Source of the DNA: Flexibacter flexilis DSM 6793
GTDB taxonomy: Bacteria; Bacteroidota; Bacteroidia; Cytophagales; Flexibacteraceae
DNA length: 64,000 bases
Direction: 5' to 3'
Assembly (NCBI RefSeq): GCF_900112255.1
Contig: NZ_FOLE01000006.1
Location: 186,001 to 250,000, forward strand
Shown here: positions 18,017 through 26,949 of the stretch, in pieces
Layout: every line of letters begins with the position of its first letter
Numbering within the stretch: position 1 is the first letter of the stretch
Position numbers and translations under genes: made by a program
The notes under the pieces: model-generated
What the model was told of the DNA's origin: nothing
Database searches by the model: none
Seen by the model: the letters and a program-made list of their open reading frames with translations, nothing else

Positions 18017-18109
18017 TTCTAAAAAATACGTGGTTGTTTTTCTGTTTATTTCTCAAAACTTTAAACACCGTTTAGGCGTTTAGGAGACAGAAACTAACGT
18101 AGTTTTGGC

Positions 18110-18613
18110 ATGAAACATTTAATTTTTGTGTTAATCTTGTTGCCTACATTGAGCTGGGCAGCGATTGGTTGTAATAGCATTATGAAAACAGAAGAAGACA
18201 GCACTCAAAAAGTTCGTAAATCCGAACAAGAATGGCAACAGCAATTGAGCCCGCTTTCGTGCGGCGTGTTGCGCGGTAAAGAAACGGAACGCCCTTTTAC
18301 GGGTAAATATCTGAATAACAAGGAAAAAGGCTCGTATCACTGCGCTGGTTGCGGGCAATTACTTTTTTCGTCGGATACCAAATACGATTCGGGGTCGGGT
18401 TGGCCGAGTTTTTTTCAGCCTGCCGTCAAAACCAACATTGGCGAGCATCTGGACAAAAGTTATGGCATGATTCGCCGCGAAATTGTGTGTAGCCGTTGCG
18501 AGGGGCATTTGGGGCACGTTTTTGAAGACGGCCCGCAGCCGACAGGTTTGCGCTATTGCGTTAATTCAGCAGCATTGGAGTTTAAGCCCGCAGAAAGCAA
18601 AGCAGAAAAATAG
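18110..18613 (+). CDS. msrB: Peptide-methionine (R)-S-oxide reductase, exported
   Basis: This is a 167-residue protein. The first ~22 residues (LIFVLILLPTLSWAAIGC) form a signal peptide ending in a possible lipobox, so the enzyme is probably periplasmic, perhaps as a lipoprotein. The MsrB domain follows: zinc cysteine pairs CAGC (about 83) and CSRC (about 126), the substrate segment SGSGWPSFFQP, GHLGHVFEDGP and the catalytic cysteine in RYCVNSAALEF near the C-terminus. MsrB repairs the R form of methionine sulfoxide in oxidised proteins. No msrA is adjacent. The gene ends in a hairpin shared with the tRNA genes on the other strand. Confidence 0.92.
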   Translation: MKHLIFVLILLPTLSWAAIGCNSIMKTEEDSTQKVRKSEQEWQQQLSPLSCGVLRGKETERPFTGKYLNNKEKGSYHCAGCGQLLFSSDTKYDSGSGWPSFFQPAVKTNIGEHLDKSYGMIRREIVCSRCEGHLGHVFEDGPQPTGLRYCVNSAALEFKPAESKAEK

Positions 18614-18620
18614 TAAAACA

Positions 18621-18650
18621 AAAAACGCAACCCGTAAGAGTTGCGTTTTT
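18621..18650. terminator. Bidirectional terminator between msrB and tRNA-Val genes
   Basis: AAAAACGCAAC (18621-18631) and GTTGCGTTTTT (18640-18650) form an 11-bp stem with T runs on both strands, ending msrB and the tRNA transcript. Confidence 0.85.
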
Positions 18651-18661
18651 TGTTTTTGTAG

Positions 18662-18736
18662 TGGGAGCAACAGGATTCGAACCTGTGACCCTCTGCTTGT
18701 AAGGCAGATGCTCTGAACCAACTGAGCTATGCTCCC
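18662..18736 (-). tRNA. tRNA-Val (anticodon UAC), copy 2
   Basis: A complete 75-base cloverleaf on the minus strand: acceptor GGGAGCA/TGCTCCC, D arm GCTC/GAGC, anticodon arm TCTGC-CTTACAA-GCAGA giving anticodon UAC, T arm ACAGG-TTCGAAT-CCTGT, discriminator A. The CCA end is not encoded. It is identical to the copy at 18773-18847. Confidence 0.95.
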
Positions 18737-18772
18737 TTCGTAGGGTTATTATTGTGTATTGTTACTTGTTTG

Positions 18773-18847
18773 TGGGAGCAACAGGATTCGAACCTGTGAC
18801 CCTCTGCTTGTAAGGCAGATGCTCTGAACCAACTGAGCTATGCTCCC
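18773..18847 (-). tRNA. tRNA-Val (anticodon UAC), copy 1
   Basis: This is a 75-base cloverleaf identical at every position to the other copy, separated from it by 36 bases. It is first in the transcript and has a Bacteroidota-type promoter 30 bases upstream. CCA is not encoded. Confidence 0.95.
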
Positions 18848-18878
18848 CTTTGCTTGACTCTGTTATCAAACGGGACTG

Positions 18879-18908
18879 CAAAGGTAGCAGTCGTTTTTTA
18901 AATTCCAA
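18879..18908 (-). promoter_or_regulatory. Promoter for the tRNA-Val pair
   Basis: On the minus strand TTTG (18906-18909) and TACCTTTG (18879-18886) are separated by 19 bases, an excellent match, and transcription would begin just before the first tRNA. Confidence 0.65.
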
Positions 18909-18958
18909 ATTTTCTGAAATAAAAAAATAAAATAAATGTGGATGTTTTTGATATAAAT

Positions 18959-18969
18959 CTGATTATCAG
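18959..18969. repeat. Palindrome CTGATTATCAG
   Basis: This is an 11-base odd-centred palindrome of the TGATWATCA group. It lies upstream of the tRNA promoter on one side and of tsaE on the other. Confidence 0.35.
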
Positions 18970-19087
18970 TAAATTATTTTTATTGAAAAAGTTATAATCA
19001 CAACCTGCATTCTTAGCCCAATACCAGCAATATAGAGTTTTGTGATATTGCCTTTGTTTTATGTGGCATTGTGCGTATTTTTACCCA

Positions 19088-19522
19088 ATGAATTTAACGC
19101 TAACATACACCTATTCCTTAGATGAGATAGAGCAAGCAGCTCAGTGGGTATGTACGCAAGCCAATGCCTCCAAAGTTTGGCTTTTGGAAGGAAATATGGG
19201 AGCAGGAAAAACCACCCTCGCCAAAGCAATTTGTTTGGCTTTAGGCGTAACAGACACGGTGAGCAGCCCTACTTTTTCGTTGGTAAACGAGTACCGAACA
19301 CGGGCACAAGAGCCTATCTATCATTTTGACTTTTATAGAATTAACTCCCTTAGAGAGGCCGAAGACATCGGTACGGAAGACTATTTGTATAGCGGACATT
19401 TGTGTTTGGTGGAATGGAGCGAACGCATTGCCCCGTTGCTGCCTGACCATTGTCTTATTATCCGTATCGAAACGCTGCCCGATGGCCGCCGAAACCTATT
19501 GCTAATTCAAACAAACCCATGA
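19088..19522 (+). CDS. tsaE: tRNA threonylcarbamoyladenosine synthesis ATPase TsaE
   Basis: I chose the ATG at 19088 (MNLTLTYTYSLDEIEQAA), giving 144 residues, the usual length; an ATG nine codons upstream gives an unlikely N-terminus. The Walker A sequence is LLEGNMGAGKTTLAKAI at about residue 36-50, followed by TVSSPTFSLVNEY and the family motif HFDFYRI, with LVEWSER near 110. TsaE works with TsaB and TsaD to form t6A37 on ANN-decoding tRNAs in the cytoplasm. Its stop overlaps the start of ald by four bases (ATGA), indicating translational coupling. Confidence 0.93.
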   Translation: MNLTLTYTYSLDEIEQAAQWVCTQANASKVWLLEGNMGAGKTTLAKAICLALGVTDTVSSPTFSLVNEYRTRAQEPIYHFDFYRINSLREAEDIGTEDYLYSGHLCLVEWSERIAPLLPDHCLIIRIETLPDGRRNLLLIQTNP

Positions 19523-20748
19523 AAACGCCCTTTGATGCAGAAGTAAAGGCATTGGCTAAAGAGTCGGCCTTGTACCCGCAAGAACTTTTATTGAAAGTTC
19601 GCGAAAATACCCAACGTTTAGCCATTGTTGTACCCAAAGAAACCGAAGGCCAAGAAAAACGCCTTGCCCTTACGCCTGATGCGGTGGCATTGCTCGTGAA
19701 CAACGGCCATGAGGTAATCGTACAAGCAGGTGCGGGCAACCCCTCCAAATTTGCTGATAACGAGTACAGCGAAGCAGGCGCACGCATTGCCTATTCGGCT
19801 AAAGAGGCCTACGAAAGTGGCAATGTTGTGTTGAAAGTGTATCCGCCATCGGTGGAAGAAATTGGCTTGATGCAAAAAGGTTCGATTTTGTTTTCGGCCT
19901 TGCAAATGACGCAACTTTCAGAAGACTATATTCTGGCTCTCAATAACAAAAATATTACGGGCGTAGCTTTTGAACTGCTCGAAGACGAAGTGGGCGGAAT
20001 GCCTATCGTACGCGCCATGAGCGAAATTGCGGGTAGTACCGTAATGCTTATTGCCGCCGAATACCTGAACAGCAACAACAACGGACGCGGTATTATTTTG
20101 GGTGGAATCACGGGCGTACCGCCTACCAAAGTAGTGATTTTGGGTGCTGGCACAGTGGCCGAATACGCAGCTCGCACGGCTTTGGGGCTTGGCGCAGAAG
20201 TGAAAATATTTGACAATCAGATATATAAACTTCGTCGTATCAAAGAAAATTTAGGCCAACAAATTTTTACTTCTACCATAGACCTGACCAACCTCAACGA
20301 CGCGTTGCGCCGCGCCGATGTTGTAATCGGGGCGTTGAGAGCCGAAGAAGGCCGCAGTCCATGCGTAGTGTCGGAAGATATGGTGGCTTCTATGAAACCT
20401 AATTCGGTGATTGTAGATGTGAGCATCGATCAAGGCGGTTGCTTTGAAACTTCGCAAATGACGTCTCATAACTCGCCTACATTCAAGCGTTATGATGTGA
20501 TACACTATTGCGTGCCTAATATCGCCTCGCGCGTGGCACACACTGGCACGACGGCCATCAGCAATATTTTAGCTCCACTTATCGTAATGGCGCACGAGTT
20601 GGGAGGCTTCGAGGAAATGATTTTTAATAAAGTTTGGTTTATGAAAGGTGTGTATTGTTACAGAGGCGGACTCACCAGCAAACAAATTGCCAAACGCCTG
20701 AATATGAGACATAAAGATTTGAGTTTGTTGCGTCTGCCGCGCTATTAG
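19519..20748 (+). CDS. ald: Alanine dehydrogenase
   Basis: I chose the ATG at 19519, which overlaps the tsaE stop as ATGA; this gives 409 residues. The enzyme interconverts L-alanine and pyruvate plus ammonia with NAD. Visible features are the substrate-side IVVPKETEGQEKRLALTPDAV near residue 40, and the NAD-binding VVILGAGTVAEYAARTALGLGAEV at about 205-228 followed by an acidic residue in KIFDN. The C-terminus KQIAKRLNMRHKDLSLLRLP is typical of the Bacteroidota form, which is longer at the N-terminus than the classical ~370-residue enzyme. It is probably co-transcribed with tsaE and the NUDIX gene 16 bases downstream. Confidence 0.9.
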   Translation: MKTPFDAEVKALAKESALYPQELLLKVRENTQRLAIVVPKETEGQEKRLALTPDAVALLVNNGHEVIVQAGAGNPSKFADNEYSEAGARIAYSAKEAYESGNVVLKVYPPSVEEIGLMQKGSILFSALQMTQLSEDYILALNNKNITGVAFELLEDEVGGMPIVRAMSEIAGSTVMLIAAEYLNSNNNGRGIILGGITGVPPTKVVILGAGTVAEYAARTALGLGAEVKIFDNQIYKLRRIKENLGQQIFTSTIDLTNLNDALRRADVVIGALRAEEGRSPCVVSEDMVASMKPNSVIVDVSIDQGGCFETSQMTSHNSPTFKRYDVIHYCVPNIASRVAHTGTTAISNILAPLIVMAHELGGFEEMIFNKVWFMKGVYCYRGGLTSKQIAKRLNMRHKDLSLLRLPRY

Positions 20749-20764
20749 TTGGCCTGTTTTTTTT

Positions 20765-21325
20765 ATGGAAGAAAAAGAAGATTTGAATAAAAACCCTTGG
20801 ACTACGCTTTCCTCACAAGACATTTACGACAATCCGTGGATTCATGTGCGCGAAGACAAAGTGCTGAATCCCAGTGGTGGAAAAGGCATTTACGGCGTGG
20901 TTCAATTCAAAAATAAAGCCATTGGCATTATTCCCATAGATGCCGAAGGTTACACGTATTTGGTTGGTCAATATCGTTATTCTCTCAATGAATATTCTTG
21001 GGAAATCCCGATGGGTGGCGGCAGACTGGACACGGATATTTTGGTTTCGGCGCAGCGCGAACTGAAAGAAGAAACAGGTTTTACGGCCAAGCAGTGGACG
21101 AACATTGCGCGTATTCATACGTCCAACTCCGTAACCGACGAAGAAGGTTTTATTTTCTTGGCCGAAGATTTGGAAGCGGGAGAAGACGAACCCGAAGAAA
21201 CCGAACAATTGCGCGTTTGGCGTTTGCCATTGGCCGAAGCCGTACAAATGGCCATGGACAACCGCATCACAGACGCGATTAGCGTGGCGGGTTTGCTCAA
21301 AGCGGCACGCATCAAAGGGATTTAG
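20765..21325 (+). CDS. NUDIX hydrolase, ADP-ribose pyrophosphatase type
   Basis: The 186-residue protein carries the NUDIX box: GGGRLDTDILVSAQRELKEETGF at about 80-102, matching GX5EX7REUXEEXGU with an aspartate-rich start. VVQFKNKAIGIIPI precedes it and a hydrophobic strand with YLVGQYRYSLNEYSWEIPMG leads into the box, the arrangement of ADP-ribose pyrophosphatases. The likely reaction is hydrolysis of ADP-ribose or a related nucleoside diphosphate sugar in the cytoplasm; exact specificity cannot be read from sequence. It is third in the tsaE-ald unit. Confidence 0.85.
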   Translation: MEEKEDLNKNPWTTLSSQDIYDNPWIHVREDKVLNPSGGKGIYGVVQFKNKAIGIIPIDAEGYTYLVGQYRYSLNEYSWEIPMGGGRLDTDILVSAQRELKEETGFTAKQWTNIARIHTSNSVTDEEGFIFLAEDLEAGEDEPEETEQLRVWRLPLAEAVQMAMDNRITDAISVAGLLKAARIKGI

Positions 21326-21533
21326 ATTTTTACCCAAAAAAGAAGATGCCACGCTTACGGCATTAAAAATTGATTGAGAATTGATTTTTTGCTACCAATA
21401 TTTCAATCCTAACGGATTTATGTTGAAGTCGAAAAAACCTTTAGGCTTGGGTATCTTTGTAGTAAGCAATCTATTGAAAATGAACGCTATCTGCGTGAAA
21501 TTATTAACAGAAATCATCAATATTTTTTCTAAT

Positions 21534-21570
21534 AAAAAAGGCTGCCTCCCAGAAAGAAGCAGCCTTTTTT
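21534..21570. terminator. Terminator of the sdh operon (bidirectional)
   Basis: AAAAAAGGCTGC (21534-21545) pairs with GCAGCCTTTTTT (21559-21570), a 12-bp perfect stem with T runs on both strands. It ends sdhB (minus) and any read-through from the NUDIX gene. Confidence 0.9.
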
Positions 21571-21590
21571 GTATCAAACAGTTTCTAAAA

Positions 21591-22358
<768 letters not shown>

Positions 22359-22396
22359 AGTCGTAAATGCTTTTTAGTAAGAAAAAATAAATCGGC

Positions 22397-24376
22397 TTAT
22401 TTGTAAGAGCGTTGAGAAATCTTGATGTTTTCGTAAGCAAGCTCCTCTTTGTGAAGTTCGAATAAGCTATCGCCTTTGTATTCCCAAGCGGCTACGTAAG
22501 CGTAGTTTTCGTCGTCGCGTTGTGCTTCGCCTTCTTCTGTTTGGAACTCCTCGCGGAAGTGACCACCACAAGACTCGTTGCGTTGCAATGCGTCGATACA
22601 CATTAGTTCGCCCAACTCCAAGAAATCAGCCACGCGACCTGCTTTGTCAAGCTCTGGGTTGAAAGCGTTCGCTTCGCCCAATACGCGCACGTCTGACCAG
22701 AACTCTTTGCGAAGTGCTTGAATTTCTACAATCGCTTGTTTCAAACCTTCCGCATTACGCGCCATACCGCATTTATCCCACATGATTTTGCCTAAGCGTT
22801 TGTGGAAAGATTCTGGAGATTGTTGGCCTTGGATGCTCATCAATTTGTTGATGCGATCTTGGGCTGTTTTCTCTGCTTCCACGAAAGCAGGGTGGTCTGT
22901 TGGAACGGCTTTGTTACGAATTTCGCCAGACAAGTAAGCTCCGATTGTGTAAGGAATTACGAAATAACCATCGGCCAAACCTTGCATCAAGGCAGAAGCA
23001 CCCAAGCGGTTCGCGCCGTGGTCTGAGAAGTTAGCTTCGCCCAAAGCGTAAAGACCCGGAACGGTTGTCATCAGGTTGTAATCTACCCAAAGGCCGCCCA
23101 TCGTGTAGTGTACTGCTGGGTAAATACGCATTGGCACTTCGTAAGGGTTTTCGCCAGTGATTTGCTCGTACATATCGAACAAGTTACCGTATTTTTCTTT
23201 TACTACTGCTTTGCCCAAATCGCGGATTTGTGCGGCAGAAGGATTATGAACGCCTTGTTTGAGGGCTTCGGCTTTACCGTAACGCTCAATCGCTGAAGCG
23301 TAATCCAAGTAAACGGCCATTTTGGAAGTACCTACACCGTAACCAGCATCGCAACGCTCTTTGGCAGCACGCGAAGCAATATCGCGAGGCACGAGGTTAC
23401 CGAAAGCAGGATAACGACGCTCCAAATAATAATCTCTTTCGTCTTCAGGGATTTGGTTGGCAGCGCGTGTGTCGTTTTGTTTTTTAGGTACCCAAATACG
23501 ACCGTCATTACGCAACGACTCCGACATCAAAGTAAGTTTTGATTGGTGGTCGCCCGAAACAGGGATACAAGTAGGGTGAATTTGTGTAAAACATGGGTTG
23601 CCGAAGAACGCACCTTTTTTGTGTGCTTTCCAAGCGGCTGTTACGTTGCTACCCATCGCGTTGGTAGAAAGGTAGAACACGTTGCCATAACCACCTGTAC
23701 AAAGCAATACGGCGTGGCCTGAATGACGCTCTAATTCGCCCGTAATCAAGTTGCGAGCAATGATGCCTTTACATTTGCCATCAATCGTTACTACTTCAAT
23801 CATTTCGTGACGAGTGTACATGGCCACGTTGCCCATACCTACTTGGCGTTGAAGGGCAGAGTAAGCACCCAACAACAACTGTTGGCCAGTCTGACCCGCA
23901 GCGTAAAAAGTACGTTGTACTTGCGTACCACCAAACGAACGGTTGCTCAACAACCCGCCATATTCGCGAGCGAAAGGTACACCTTGTGCCACGCATTGGT
24001 CGATGATGCTGCCCGACACTTCGGCCAAACGATAAACGTTGCCTTCGCGTGCGCGGTAGTCACCACCTTTAATTGTATCATAAAACAAACGGTAAACCGA
24101 GTCACCGTCATTTTGGTAGTTTTTAGCAGCATTGATACCACCTTGCGCGGCGATACTGTGCGCACGGCGAGGTGAATCTTGGAAGCAAAATGCTTTTACT
24201 TTATAACCCAACTCAGCAAGTGTAGCGGCAGCAGAAGCACCAGCCAAACCTGTACCCACTACGATTACTTCCAAACTACGTTTGTTTGCAGGGTTTACCA
24301 ACGAAACAGTAGAACGGTATTTTGTCCACTTGGTCTCTAATGGCCCTGCGGGTATTTTAGCATCTAATTTTGACAT
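22397..24376 (-). CDS. sdhA: Succinate dehydrogenase/fumarate reductase flavoprotein subunit
   Basis: The 659-residue FAD subunit oxidises succinate or reduces fumarate. The FAD-binding start is [22 protein letters not shown] (about 37-58), followed by [14 protein letters not shown] with the histidine that usually carries FAD in AHSIAAQGG. Active-site stretches [32 protein letters not shown] and [12 protein letters not shown] are present, and [25 protein letters not shown] closes the flavin site. The size and sequence fit the long Bacteroidota/epsilon-type subunit. It lies between sdhC and sdhB with 33- and 38-base gaps. Confidence 0.95.
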   Translation of the reverse strand: MSKLDAKIPAGPLETKWTKYRSTVSLVNPANKRSLEVIVVGTGLAGASAAATLAELGYKVKAFCFQDSPRRAHSIAAQGGINAAKNYQNDGDSVYRLFYDTIKGGDYRAREGNVYRLAEVSGSIIDQCVAQGVPFAREYGGLLSNRSFGGTQVQRTFYAAGQTGQQLLLGAYSALQRQVGMGNVAMYTRHEMIEVVTIDGKCKGIIARNLITGELERHSGHAVLLCTGGYGNVFYLSTNAMGSNVTAAWKAHKKGAFFGNPCFTQIHPTCIPVSGDHQSKLTLMSESLRNDGRIWVPKKQNDTRAANQIPEDERDYYLERRYPAFGNLVPRDIASRAAKERCDAGYGVGTSKMAVYLDYASAIERYGKAEALKQGVHNPSAAQIRDLGKAVVKEKYGNLFDMYEQITGENPYEVPMRIYPAVHYTMGGLWVDYNLMTTVPGLYALGEANFSDHGANRLGASALMQGLADGYFVIPYTIGAYLSGEIRNKAVPTDHPAFVEAEKTAQDRINKLMSIQGQQSPESFHKRLGKIMWDKCGMARNAEGLKQAIVEIQALRKEFWSDVRVLGEANAFNPELDKAGRVADFLELGELMCIDALQRNESCGGHFREEFQTEEGEAQRDDENYAYVAAWEYKGDSLFELHKEELAYENIKISQRSYK

Positions 24377-24409
24377 ATATATTAGCTGTTTTTAGAAATG
24401 TGAAGAAAC

Positions 24410-25195
24410 TTAACCCTTTAAGAAGAAATAAACAGGCATCGCGGCAAAAGCCAACGGAATCAAAACGCCAAATACGACAATGCCAACCGTTTGGATAGCA
24501 CCGTTGTATTTTGGGTGATTAACGCCCAACGTTTGGAACGCACTCTTAAAGCCGTGAATCAAGTGGAAAGAAACAGCAGCCATTGCAAGCAAATAGAATG
24601 CTACTAAAGCAATGTTTTTGAATTCTTCTTCTACTTCCTCGTAAAGGTCTTTTACGATAACAACACGTGTTTGGTTGTCGTTGGTCAAATACTCTTGTTT
24701 TTTGCCGTGCATCACAAAATCAGCACCCAATGAAGTAGCTTTTACTTCACCAGTTTTTAGGTCTTGCTCAAATTGTGTGTAAGGCACATGACCGAATTTG
24801 TATTCAGCCCAGAAATCGCCCATGTGAACGGCAATGAACACCAACAACACTGTGCCAAGCAACGCCATGTTGCGAGAAGCAGCAGAGCTATTAGCCGAAC
24901 CTTTAGACACTGCATAAGCCACAGGACGCGCCTTTTTGTTTTTCAACGTAAGGGCAAAACCTTGAAACGCGTGCAATAAGATGAAGAAATACAAACCATA
25001 CGAAACCGTTTTGATTAGTGGGTTTGTCGTCATCAACACAGCATACTCATTGAATGCCAAGCCGTGATCAGCCTTGAAAAGTTGTAAGTTGCCTATCATG
25101 TGAACCGCCAAAAAGGTACACAAAAACAAGCCTGTCAGTGCCATCACCAGTTTTCGGCCAATGGAACTCGATAATGTTTGTGAAATCCAACTCAT
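24410..25195 (-). CDS. sdhC: Succinate dehydrogenase cytochrome b subunit (single-subunit, B type)
   Basis: The 261-residue membrane anchor has five hydrophobic segments in one chain, in contrast to the two small anchors of the enterobacterial enzyme. Histidines that could bind two haems b occur within membrane segments (FLAVHMIGNLQLF, ILLHAFQGFAL, FIAVHMGDFWAEY and FHLIHGFKSAF). It carries electrons between the iron-sulfur subunit and menaquinone. The N-terminus MSWISQTLSSSIGRKLVMALTG supports this start. It is the first gene of the operon, with a promoter 60 bases upstream. Confidence 0.92.
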   Translation of the reverse strand: MSWISQTLSSSIGRKLVMALTGLFLCTFLAVHMIGNLQLFKADHGLAFNEYAVLMTTNPLIKTVSYGLYFFILLHAFQGFALTLKNKKARPVAYAVSKGSANSSAASRNMALLGTVLLVFIAVHMGDFWAEYKFGHVPYTQFEQDLKTGEVKATSLGADFVMHGKKQEYLTNDNQTRVVIVKDLYEEVEEEFKNIALVAFYLLAMAAVSFHLIHGFKSAFQTLGVNHPKYNGAIQTVGIVVFGVLIPLAFAAMPVYFFLKG

Positions 25196-25254
25196 TGTTT
25201 AATTATGTGTTTAAAAGTTTTTTTGAATAAAAATGTTACTAAAACGATTTTGCT

Positions 25255-25285
25255 CAAAATTACAGTCCGAACCAATACAATACAA
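25255..25285 (-). promoter_or_regulatory. Promoter for sdhCAB
   Basis: On the minus strand TTG (25283-25285) and TAATTTTG (25255-25262) are separated by 20 bases, an excellent Bacteroidota promoter match. The predicted leader before sdhC is about 50 bases. Confidence 0.65.
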
Positions 25286-25410
25286 TGACATTTGTGTTAT
25301 TTCAAATAATTCTAAATAAGCATCACAAACGTTTGCAATAGATATGTATTGTTACTGTCATTTTTGCAGAATACAATTTGTTTTGATTTAAATTTATTAT
25401 GTCCCATAAA

Positions 25411-25454
25411 AAAAGCCTCTATACAGAAGCTATTATGCTTGTATAGAGGCTTTT
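25411..25454 (-). terminator. Terminator of the HxlR regulator gene
   Basis: AAAAGCCTCTATACA (25411-25425) pairs with TGTATAGAGGCTTTT (25440-25454), a 15-bp perfect stem six bases after the stop. Confidence 0.9.
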
Positions 25455-25459
25455 AACTT

Positions 25460-25855
25460 TTAGGCACTTGCGGGCACTTCTGCCGAGTGCGTGGCGGTCA
25501 TTTCTCCAAAAATGCGTTTTCGGTGCAAAAAGCCCCAGTCACGCATCGCAATAATTACAATATCTAAAGAGCGGCCATACTCTGTAATTTCGTATTCGAC
25601 AGTAGGCGGAAGTGTGTCGTGTACCGTGCGGCTGACCATTTGGTTCAGTTCCAAATCGCGCAATTCTTTGGAAAGCATCTTCGGCGTAATGCCTGTTACG
25701 GCGCGTTCCAGTTCCTTAAAGCGTTTTTTGCCGCCTAACAAAGCTCCCATAATCGGAAGTTTCCATTTGCCATTGAGCAAGTCGAGCGTGTCGCGAATGG
25801 CTAATGCGTCTTGAATCGAACATTTTCCAGCCTGAATATTATAATCTCTTTCCAT
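25460..25855 (-). CDS. HxlR-family transcriptional regulator
   Basis: The 131-residue protein is a single winged-helix domain of the HxlR (DUF24) family: DLLNGKWKLPIMGALLGGKKRFKEL, then GITPKMLSKELRDLE as recognition helix and a wing around PPTVEYEITEYG. It has one cysteine, at residue 12 in GKCSIQDAL; a conserved N-terminal cysteine is the redox sensor in family members YodB and QorR, which repress quinone-detoxifying enzymes until oxidised. The gene is divergent from an NmrA/QorB-like oxidoreductase, the usual target of such regulators. Three GTATAG repeats lie in the shared promoter region. Redox sensing is inference from family and context. Confidence 0.88.
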   Translation of the reverse strand: MERDYNIQAGKCSIQDALAIRDTLDLLNGKWKLPIMGALLGGKKRFKELERAVTGITPKMLSKELRDLELNQMVSRTVHDTLPPTVEYEITEYGRSLDIVIIAMRDWGFLHRKRIFGEMTATHSAEVPASA

Positions 25856-25864
25856 ATTTTATGC

Positions 25865-25873
25865 TGATAATCA
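25865..25873. repeat. Odd-centred palindrome TGATAATCA
   Basis: This is a further member of the TGATWATCA set, in the leader of the HxlR gene just upstream of its start codon. Confidence 0.3.
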
Positions 25874-25888
25874 ATATAGTTTATTGTT

Positions 25889-25929
25889 GTATAGTGCTAT
25901 ACTTTAGTATAGTAGTTACGAATGTATAG
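25889..25929. promoter_or_regulatory. Operator-like array of GTATAG repeats
   Basis: GTATAG occurs at 25889, 25907 and 25924, spacings of 18 and 17 bases; the first is part of the perfect 14-base palindrome GTATAGTGCTATAC (25889-25902). The array lies between divergent regulator and oxidoreductase genes and next to their promoters, so it is the probable binding site of the HxlR protein. Confidence 0.55.
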
Positions 25930-25947
25930 CAAAGGTATGTAATTTTG
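25930..25947. promoter_or_regulatory. Overlapping divergent -7 elements
   Basis: On the plus strand TAATTTTG (25940-25947) faces the oxidoreductase. On the minus strand TACCTTTG (25930-25937) faces the regulator. Both match TAnnTTTG and they sit back to back beside the GTATAG array. The -33 partners are weak, as is common for regulated promoters. Confidence 0.45.
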
Positions 25948-25995
25948 ATTCATCAAAAACAAATTCAGATTCAAAATTTTTTAAACACAATAAAT

Positions 25996-26865
25996 ATGAT
26001 ACTTGTAACAGGCGCAACTGGCCATTTGGGCGGCCTTGCCATCGAATTTTTGCTTAAAAAAGTTCCAGCCAATCAAATCGCAGCGTTGGCGCGTACACCC
26101 GAAAAAGCCGCAGATTTGGCCGCTAAAGGCGTAGAAATCCGTCAGGGTGATTACCACGATTACGCGTCGTTGGTGGCTGCATTTAGAGGCGTGGACAAAT
26201 TGTTATTGGTGTCGTCAAGCGACTTCAACGACCGCGCAGGCCAACAAATCAACGCCATCAACGCCGCCAAAGAAGCTGGCGTAAAACACATTGTTTATAC
26301 GAGTGTGGCGGCCAATAAAAATGTTTCGTCGCAATCCGTGAAACTTATCACAGATAGCCACTTGGCCACAGACGCGCATCTAAAAGCATCTGGCGTAGCT
26401 TATACTTTGCTTAACAACACGCTTTACGCCGACGTATTGCCGATGTTCGTGGGTGAAAAAGTAGCCGAAACAGGTGTATTTTTCCCAGCAGGCAATGGCC
26501 GCGTAGCTTACGCCACACGCGAAAATATGGCCGAAGCTGCCGCCAATGTGTTGGCAGGTACTGGTCACGAAAACAAAGAATACGACATTACAGGCCTTGA
26601 AGCTCTTTCGTATGGCGATGTGGCGGCTCTTTTGTCGGAGATTTTTGGTAAAACAATCAGCTACACCGATGCGCCATTGGAAGTTTATGTGGACGTGTTG
26701 AAAGGTGCAGGCGTACCAGATGTATTTGTAGAAATGCTTTCGGGTTTTGCTACGGCCATCAAAAAAGATGAGTTAGATGTAGTTAGCTCAGATTTGGAAA
26801 ATCTTTTGGGTAAAAAACCAACAACTGTAGCAGATTATTTGCGTGGTGTTTACGGCGCGAAATAA
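25996..26865 (+). CDS. NAD(P)-dependent oxidoreductase, NmrA/QorB type
   Basis: I chose the ATG at 25996 (MILVTGATGHLGGLAIEFLLKK), which puts the dinucleotide motif GATGHLG at residues 6-12; the upstream TTG in frame is unlikely. The product is 289 residues with a Rossmann fold and a later variable substrate lobe. KEAGVKHIVYTSVAAN near 100 and TLLNNTLYADVL near 145 are typical of NAD(P)H:quinone oxidoreductase 2 (QorB) and NmrA-like proteins. With the divergent HxlR regulator it probably forms a quinone or electrophile defence switch in the cytoplasm. The substrate is not proven. Confidence 0.85.
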   Translation: MILVTGATGHLGGLAIEFLLKKVPANQIAALARTPEKAADLAAKGVEIRQGDYHDYASLVAAFRGVDKLLLVSSSDFNDRAGQQINAINAAKEAGVKHIVYTSVAANKNVSSQSVKLITDSHLATDAHLKASGVAYTLLNNTLYADVLPMFVGEKVAETGVFFPAGNGRVAYATRENMAEAAANVLAGTGHENKEYDITGLEALSYGDVAALLSEIFGKTISYTDAPLEVYVDVLKGAGVPDVFVEMLSGFATAIKKDELDVVSSDLENLLGKKPTTVADYLRGVYGAK

Positions 26866-26892
26866 TAGCTGTTTTGGTTTTCTCTATAAAAA

Positions 26893-26934
26893 AAGCCCTC
26901 GCAAAATCAATGTTTGCGAGGGCTTCGTATTTTT
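26893..26934. terminator. Bidirectional terminator
   Basis: AAGCCCTCGCAAA (26893-26905) pairs with TTTGCGAGGGCTT (26913-26925). T runs follow on both strands. It separates the oxidoreductase from the convergent odhB. Confidence 0.85.
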
Positions 26935-26949
26935 TAAATAATCAGAAGA

